From Rhodocyclaceae bacterium (GTDB lineage: Bacteria; Pseudomonadota; Gammaproteobacteria; Burkholderiales; Rhodocyclaceae): a stretch of DNA of 18,128 nucleotides. Below are positions 13,495 through 18,128 of this stretch, in pieces; position 1 is the stretch's first letter, and every line of letters begins with the position of its first letter. The position numbers were made by a program, and so were the translations under genes. The notes below the pieces were generated by a model that saw only the letters and a program-made list of their open reading frames with translations, was not told the DNA's origin and did no database searches. The DNA is taken from positions 1-18,128 of the forward strand of contig JADLGU010000329.1 in the NCBI GenBank assembly GCA_020849155.1. Direction: 5' to 3'.

Positions 13495-14838
13495 TTAAAC
13501 AGCGCCGGCGGTGCGGTACTGCTGCAGCTTGTAGCGCAGGGTGCGCTCGGAGATGCCCAGCAGCTCGACCGCCCGCTTGCGCGAGCCGTTGACCGCCGCC
13601 AGGGTGTCGAGGATGTGCTGCCGCTCCAGCTCGCGCATGTTGGCGGGGGCCGCCTGAGGCCGCGCCACGGGGCCGATTTCCTGTTTGGCGACAGGCGGTT
13701 CGGGCGTCTCGACGGGCATCGAGAACTGCAGGGAAAGCTGCAGATGCTCGGCCGCCACGGCGTCGCCGCCGGCCAGGATCAGGGCCCGCTGTACGCTGTT
13801 CTCCAGCTCCCGCACGTTGCCCGGCCAGGCGTGGGCCGCCAGCAGCGCCTCGGCGTCGGCGGCAAACCTTGCCGCCGGGCTGCCATGCTGGGCGGCAAAA
13901 TGCCGCGCCAGCGGCAGGATGTCGGCCGGCCGTTCGCGCAGGGCCGGGATCTGCAGCGGAAAGACATTCAGGCGGTACTACAGGTCCTCGCGGACGCGGC
14001 CGGCCGCCACTTCCCTGGCCATGTCGCGGTTGCTGGTGGCCAGCACGCGGATGTCGAGGGCGATCGGCTTCTTGCCGCCGACCCGCTCCACCTCGCGCTC
14101 CTGCAGCACCCGCAGCAGCTTGGCCTGCAGCGCCAGCGGCATTTCGGAAATCTCGTCGAGCAGCAGGGTGCCGCCCTGGGCCTGCTCGAACTTCCCGGCC
14201 TGGGCCGCCTGCGCCCCGGTGAACGAGCCCTTCTCGTGGCCGAACAGGGTGGCCTCCAGCAGGTTCTCGGGGATCGCCGCGCAGTTGATGGCGACGAAGG
14301 GCGCCGCGGCGCGCGCCGAACGGGCATGGATGTGTCGGGCGAACACCTCCTTGCCGGTGCCCGATTCGCCGGTCAGCAGCACCGTGGCCTCGGTCCTGGC
14401 CACCCGTGCCGCCAGCGCCAGCAGGTTGCGGGTGCGCGGGTCGGCGGCGATGACGCCCTCCTCCTGCTGCGGCCGCAGGGCGTGGCGGGCCACGTGCTCG
14501 AGCAGCACGCCCGGCTCGAAGGGCTTGAGGAGGAAGTCGCAGGCCCCGGCGCGCATCGCCGATACCGCCTTGTCCACGTCGCCGAAAGCCGTCATCAGCA
14601 GCACCGGCAGATGAGGCGAGGCGGCGCGGATGGCGCGCAGCAGTTCGATGCCGTCCATCGGCTGCATGCGCAGGTCGCTCACCACCAGGTTGAAGGCCTC
14701 GCGCTCCAGCAGGCGCAGGGCGGCCGGCCCGTCGGCGGCGCCGATGACGCGGTGGCCGGCGCACTCCAGCGTCAGGCAGAGGGCGTCGCGCAGCTGCAGG
14801 TCGTCCTCGACGACCAGGAGGTTCAATGGCTCAGACAT
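13495..14838 (-). pseudogene. flrC: FlrC/FleR-type sigma-54 response regulator interrupted by an amber codon
   Basis: The frame encodes a 447-codon NtrC-family activator of RpoN-dependent flagellar genes. The receiver (1-120) has D11/D12, D55 and K105. The AAA+ domain (from about 130) has Walker A GESGTGKE (157-164), a GSFTGA loop (204-209, a variant of GAFTGA) and Walker B TLLLDE (224-229). A Fis-type helix-turn-helix ends the protein (LERQHILDTLAAVNGSRKRAVELLGISERTLRYKLQQY). Codon 287 is TAG (13978-13980) where the family has tyrosine in DLYYRLNVFP; the frame continues intact to 13495. Translation would stop at 286 residues, without the end of the AAA+ domain and the DNA-binding part. This may be a real nonsense mutation or a sequencing error. 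GGAG precedes the ATG at 14838; the start overlaps flrB by 16 bases. Confidence 0.85.
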
Positions 14839-16046
14839 AGGGTGCTCCGTTCGGGTTGTGACTTGATTGCGGGAAAGCCGGCGCAGGCCGGCAGGCTCAG
14901 GACGAAGACGCTGCCGGCGCCCGGCGCCGAGTCGACCTCGAGGTTGCCGCCATGGGCGCGCGCCACGCCGCGGGCGATGGCCAGGCCCAGCCCGGTGCCC
15001 TCGGCGCGGGTGGTGAAGAAGGGCTCGAACAGCCGCTCCTGGGTGGCGGCATCCATGCCGCGGCCGTTGTCGCGCACCTCCAGGCGCAGGCTGGCATCGG
15101 CCTGCAACTGCGCCTCCAGCGCCACCCGGCCGCCGCCGGCGCTGGCGTCGAGAGCGTTCTCGAGGAGGTTGATGATGGCCCCCGAGAGGGCCTTGCGGTT
15201 GCCGTTGACGGCGGCGCCGCGGCTGTCGTCGCCGACGATGAAGGCCACCTCGCGGCGGCGCGCCAGCGGCTCGAAGACCTGCGCCGCCTCGGCCAGCAGT
15301 TCCGCCACCGGAATCGTCTCGCCGCCGGTGGTCTCGCCGCGGGCGAAGCTGAGCATGTCGCGGATCAGGCGCTCCAGATGCTGCAACCGCTCCACCACCC
15401 GGCCGCCGCAGCGCGCCCGCTCGGCTTCGGGCAGGCGCGGGTTCTCCAGGGCGCCGGCGTAGAGCAGCGCCGCCGCCAGCGGCGTGCGCAGCTGGTGAGC
15501 CAGGCCGGCAGCCATTTCGCCCATGGCCGCCAGGCGCTCGTTTCTCGCCGCCTGGGTCTTCATGCGGTGGGCTTCGCTGACGTCGTGGATCAGCACCAGC
15601 CGGCCGCCGCTGGCGGCCAGGCGGGTCTCGCTCACGGCGACGCGGCGGCCGCGCAGGCGCGGCATCTCCCATTCGCCCGGCGTCGCCGTCGGCGCCAGGC
15701 AGGATGCGGCGAATTCCTCCCAGACCCGGCCCTCGAGGTCGGCGCCGAGAGTGCAGGCCGCCGCCGGATTGGCCTGCTCGACCCGGCCGCAGGCATCCAG
15801 CACCGCCACGCCGGCGGGCAGGGCGTCGAGCAGCCGCGCCAGGCGCTCGGTGAGCGCGGTCTTCTCCTCGATCTCGCGCTTCAGCCGGCCATTGGCCAGG
15901 GCCAGTTCGGCCGTCAGGCCGGCCACCTGCTCCTGCAGGCTGGTATACGCCCCGGCAAGATCTTCCGAGGCCTGGCTGAACAGGCGGAAGGCCTCGGCCA
16001 GGCGTCCGGCTTCGAGCTGCTGTGCGGGGTTTGCGGCGTTCTCCAT
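14823..16046 (-). CDS. flrB: FlrB/FleS-type sensor histidine kinase
   Basis: A 407-residue cytoplasmic kinase that should phosphorylate FlrC. Residues 10-70 form a coiled coil and 70-160 a PAS domain (LDALPAGVAVLDACGRVEQANPAA). The HisKA domain has H184 in AAGLAHQLRTPLA, the HQLRTP form typical of FleS/FlrB and AtoS-like kinases. The HATPase shows N297 in NLLENALDA, G1 DNGRG (326-330), the F box LFEPFFTT and G2 GTGLGL (350-355). There is no membrane helix, as in FleS, which responds to flagellar assembly. The stop overlaps the flrC start by 16 bases, so the two form an operon, divergent from fliF. No convincing promoter is seen upstream. Confidence 0.93.
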   Translation of the reverse strand: MENAANPAQQLEAGRLAEAFRLFSQASEDLAGAYTSLQEQVAGLTAELALANGRLKREIEEKTALTERLARLLDALPAGVAVLDACGRVEQANPAAACTLGADLEGRVWEEFAASCLAPTATPGEWEMPRLRGRRVAVSETRLAASGGRLVLIHDVSEAHRMKTQAARNERLAAMGEMAAGLAHQLRTPLAAALLYAGALENPRLPEAERARCGGRVVERLQHLERLIRDMLSFARGETTGGETIPVAELLAEAAQVFEPLARRREVAFIVGDDSRGAAVNGNRKALSGAIINLLENALDASAGGGRVALEAQLQADASLRLEVRDNGRGMDAATQERLFEPFFTTRAEGTGLGLAIARGVARAHGGNLEVDSAPGAGSVFVLSLPACAGFPAIKSQPERSTLCLSH

Positions 16047-16111
16047 GGGCTGCCCCTGTGACGGGATGGCCGCAGATTACGCCCGGGGCAAACCGGCCAA
16101 GCCGGCAAATA

Positions 16112-16126
16112 GGGGGCAAAAATTGC
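16112..16126 (+). promoter_or_regulatory. Candidate sigma-54 promoter of fliF
   Basis: GG (16113-16114), then 10 bases, then GC (16125-16126) within TTGC agrees with the RpoN spacing. The -24 side, GGGGGC, is a poor match to TGGCAC. Location, 86 bases before fliF and opposite the flrBC operon, fits. A dyad GGCAA-AAA-TTGCC overlaps it. Confidence 0.4.
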
Positions 16127-16211
16127 CGCTTATCTCCAGAACGGTTCTTGCATGGCGTGGGCAGAATGCCGCCAGATGCCCGAAGCGGGCCCGCAACGAC
16201 ATGGTGACCCT

Positions 16212-17864
16212 ATGGCCGATACCTCATTCTCGCTAAGCGCCTTCATGCGGCTGCCGATGCAGCAGAAGCTGCTCAGCATCATCGCCCTCTCGCTGGTGGC
16301 CGCCCTGGTCGTGGCCGCCTGGACCTGGACGCGCGCCCCGACCTTCTCGGTGCTGTTTACCAACGTCTCGGAGCGCGACGGCGGCCACATCATCGCCGCC
16401 CTGCAGCAGCTGAACGTGCCGTTCAAGTTCTCCGATTCGGGCGGCGCCATCCTGGTGCCGCAGCAACAGGTGCACGAGCTGCGCATGCGGCTCGCCTCGC
16501 AGGGCCTGCCCAAGGGCGGCCTGGTCGGCTTCGAGCTGATGGAGACGCAGAAGCTCGGCATGTCGCAATTCATCGAGCAGATCAATTTCCAGCGCGCCCT
16601 GGAAGGCGAGCTGTCGCGCTCGATCCAGTCGCTCGCCGCGGTGCAGGGCGCCCGCGTGCACCTGGCCATCCCCAAGCAGACCGGCTTCCTGCGCGACGAC
16701 CAGAAGCCCTCGGCCTCGGTGGTGCTGAATGTCGCGCCCGGCCGCAGCCTCGATCCCAACCAGGTGGCCGGCATCGCCCACATGGTGGCCGCCAGCGTGC
16801 CGCACCTGCCCGCCGCCAACGTCAGCGTGATCGACCAGAACGGCAGCCTGCTCTCATCCGAGAAGGGCAACGGCCGCGGCGCCGGCCTCGACGCCAGCCA
16901 GTTGAAATACGTGCAGGAAATCGAAGCGATCTACGTCAGGCGCATCGAGACCATCCTGGCCCCGCTGCTCGGGCCCGGCAACTTCCGCGCCCAGGTGACA
17001 GCCGACATCGATTTCTCGCAATCGGAACAGGTGGCGGAAACCTACAAGCCGAACCCGCCCACCGAAGCCTCCATCCGCAGCCAGCAGGTGAGCGAGGATG
17101 GCAGCGGCAAGCCGGCGGCGGCTGGCGTGCCCGGCGCGCTGTCCAACCAGCCGCCGGTGCCGGCCACCGCGCCGATCACCGCCCCGCCCGCTCCCGGCAC
17201 GCCGGGCGCGGCAGCCGGCGCCACTGCCCCCGGGGCGACCGCCGGCGTCAGCGCCGCCGCCCAGGGCCGCCGCGACGCCACCACCCACTACGAACTCGAC
17301 AAGACCATCCGCCACGTCCGCCAGCCGGTCGGCGCCATCAAGCGCCTGTCGGCGGCGGTGGTGGTCAACCACCGCAAGGACGTCGGCGGCGACGGCAAGG
17401 CCAGCTTCAAGCCGATGAGCGCCAAAGAGATGACCCAGATCAACGACCTCGTCAAGGAGGCCATGGGCTATAACAAGGACAGGGGCGACAGCCTCAACGT
17501 GCAGAACACCCCGTTCGCCACCGGCGACAAGCAGGAGGTGGAGGCCACCCCCTTCTGGAAGAACCCGACCCTGATCGGCTGGGTGCTGGAAGGCCTCAAG
17601 TATCTGGTCTTCGCCGGGCTGGCCGGCTACCTGTTCTTCGGCGTGGTGAAGCCCTTCCTGCGCAAGCTGATGGAGCGCGCCGCGACCCTCCCCGAGCCGC
17701 CGCCCCCCGGCAGCCTCGCCTACGAGGGCGGCCCCGGCAGCCCGGCCAGCTACGATCACAAGGTGCAGGCGGCACGCGACCTGGCCCGCCAGGAGCCGAA
17801 GGCCGTGGCGATGGTGATCAAGGACTGGGTCGGCGGCAACCAGCCGGCCGGAAAAGTACAGTAA
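16212..17864 (+). CDS. fliF: Flagellar MS-ring protein FliF
   Basis: A 550-residue membrane protein that forms the MS ring at the base of the flagellum. The first membrane helix is at about 20-39 (LLSIIALSLVAALVVAAW). The periplasmic ring-building domains span about 45-445, with FELMETQKLGMSQFIEQINFQRALEGEL typical of the family, interrupted by a Pro/Ala-rich stretch (300-350). The second helix is at about 456-478, and the cytoplasmic tail (517-540, KVQAARDLARQEPKAVAMVIKDWV) binds FliG. The ATG at 16212 gives the normal N-terminus; in-frame ATGs at 16152 and 16176 would add residues unlike the family. The ribosome site is weak. fliG follows after nine bases. Confidence 0.96.
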   Translation: MADTSFSLSAFMRLPMQQKLLSIIALSLVAALVVAAWTWTRAPTFSVLFTNVSERDGGHIIAALQQLNVPFKFSDSGGAILVPQQQVHELRMRLASQGLPKGGLVGFELMETQKLGMSQFIEQINFQRALEGELSRSIQSLAAVQGARVHLAIPKQTGFLRDDQKPSASVVLNVAPGRSLDPNQVAGIAHMVAASVPHLPAANVSVIDQNGSLLSSEKGNGRGAGLDASQLKYVQEIEAIYVRRIETILAPLLGPGNFRAQVTADIDFSQSEQVAETYKPNPPTEASIRSQQVSEDGSGKPAAAGVPGALSNQPPVPATAPITAPPAPGTPGAAAGATAPGATAGVSAAAQGRRDATTHYELDKTIRHVRQPVGAIKRLSAAVVVNHRKDVGGDGKASFKPMSAKEMTQINDLVKEAMGYNKDRGDSLNVQNTPFATGDKQEVEATPFWKNPTLIGWVLEGLKYLVFAGLAGYLFFGVVKPFLRKLMERAATLPEPPPPGSLAYEGGPGSPASYDHKVQAARDLARQEPKAVAMVIKDWVGGNQPAGKVQ

Positions 17865-17873
17865 GGACCGATC

Positions 17874-18128
17874 ATGGGAAGCGAGGACGGCATCACCAAG
17901 AGCGCCATGCTGCTGATCACCCTCGGCGAAGACGAGGCCGCCGAGGTGCTCAAGCATCTCGGCCCGCGCGAAGTGCAGAAGCTGGGCGCCGCCATGGCGG
18001 CGCTGAAGTCGGTGCCGCGCGACAAGGTCGAGGACGTGGTGGACGAGTTCTACCAGGAGACCCAGCGCGGCGCACCGATGGTGGCCGACGAGGAGTACAT
18101 CCGCGGTATGCTGACCAAGGCGCTCGGC
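17874..18128 (+). CDS. fliG: Flagellar motor switch protein FliG (5' part, cut by window edge)
   Basis: The first 85 codons of FliG run off the right edge. GITKSAMLLITLGEDEAAEVLKHLGPREVQKLGAAMA is the N-terminal domain that binds the FliF tail, followed by EFYQETQRG and EEYIRGMLTKALG. FliG forms the rotor ring that takes up torque from the stators. It begins nine bases after fliF, with AAGGA upstream, so both are in one operon that probably continues with fliH and fliI. Confidence 0.96.
   Translation, partial: MGSEDGITKSAMLLITLGEDEAAEVLKHLGPREVQKLGAAMAALKSVPRDKVEDVVDEFYQETQRGAPMVADEEYIRGMLTKALG

Noticed and set aside
13495..13815. The end of flrC as a separate small DNA-binding protein
   Set aside because: It is in the same frame as the upstream part and joins it through a fully conserved segment, so a single interrupted gene is the simpler reading. 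A start at the internal ATG has no evident ribosome site.
13970..13985. A frameshift as the cause of the flrC break
   Set aside because: Codons on both sides of the TAG are in one frame and give the expected family sequence, so only a substitution is needed.
14952..16061. A 369-codon plus-strand frame over flrB
   Set aside because: It is a shadow of the kinase gene, whose H, N, G1 and G2 boxes are all intact on the minus strand.
16047..16211. A sigma-54 promoter for flrBC on the minus strand
   Set aside because: GG and GC pairs are present but none has the required 10-base separation.
1..18128. CRISPR arrays, insertion sequences, transposases or integrases
   Set aside because: No regular spaced repeats, transposase motifs or terminal inverted repeats were seen. 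The repeats found are local and explained above.

Overview
The window looks like chromosomal DNA of a motile, high-GC betaproteobacterium, probably of the Rhodocyclaceae (Azoarcus/Thauera) type. This placement is inferred from GC content, the rRNA leader, a PaaX regulator and the fliC-flaG-fliD-fliS-fliT-fliK-flhB' gene order; no database was searched.

Left end (1-1744). The minus strand carries the promoter, boxA and leader of an rRNA operon whose 16S gene lies just outside the window. Next come an initiator tRNA-fMet with its own promoter and terminator, an orphan paaX-type regulator on the plus strand, and tRNA-Thr(TGT) on the minus strand.

Signalling block (1745-5740, plus). A soluble REC-PAS-HisKA_3 histidine kinase and a NarL/FixJ response regulator form a pair. 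A diguanylate cyclase with an intact GGEEF site and I-site follows, closed by a strong two-way terminator.

Flagellar block (5741-13052, plus). A 314-base regulatory gap leads into flagellin (fliC), flaG, fliD (cap), fliS and fliT (chaperones), fliK (hook length), a small FlhB-C-like protein and a YcgR-type PilZ brake. The c-di-GMP producer upstream and the c-di-GMP receptor at the end bracket the filament genes.

Flagellar regulators and basal body (13115-18128). flrB-flrC and then fliE run on the minus strand; fliF and the start of fliG run divergently on the plus strand. A near-perfect sigma-54 promoter precedes fliE, and a weaker candidate precedes fliF. flrC carries an in-frame amber codon inside the conserved DLYYRLNVF segment of its AAA+ domain.

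The most interesting signal is in the gap before fliC. On the minus strand, a 15/16 match to the FliA (sigma-28) promoter points at a GAAA-loop terminator about 75 bases away. The predicted RNA of about 80 nt starts with a stem-loop showing CUCCUU. Its body is complementary, in three collinear blocks, to the fliC 5' leader including the Shine-Dalgarno sequence. This suggests a FliA-dependent small RNA that acts on flagellin translation.
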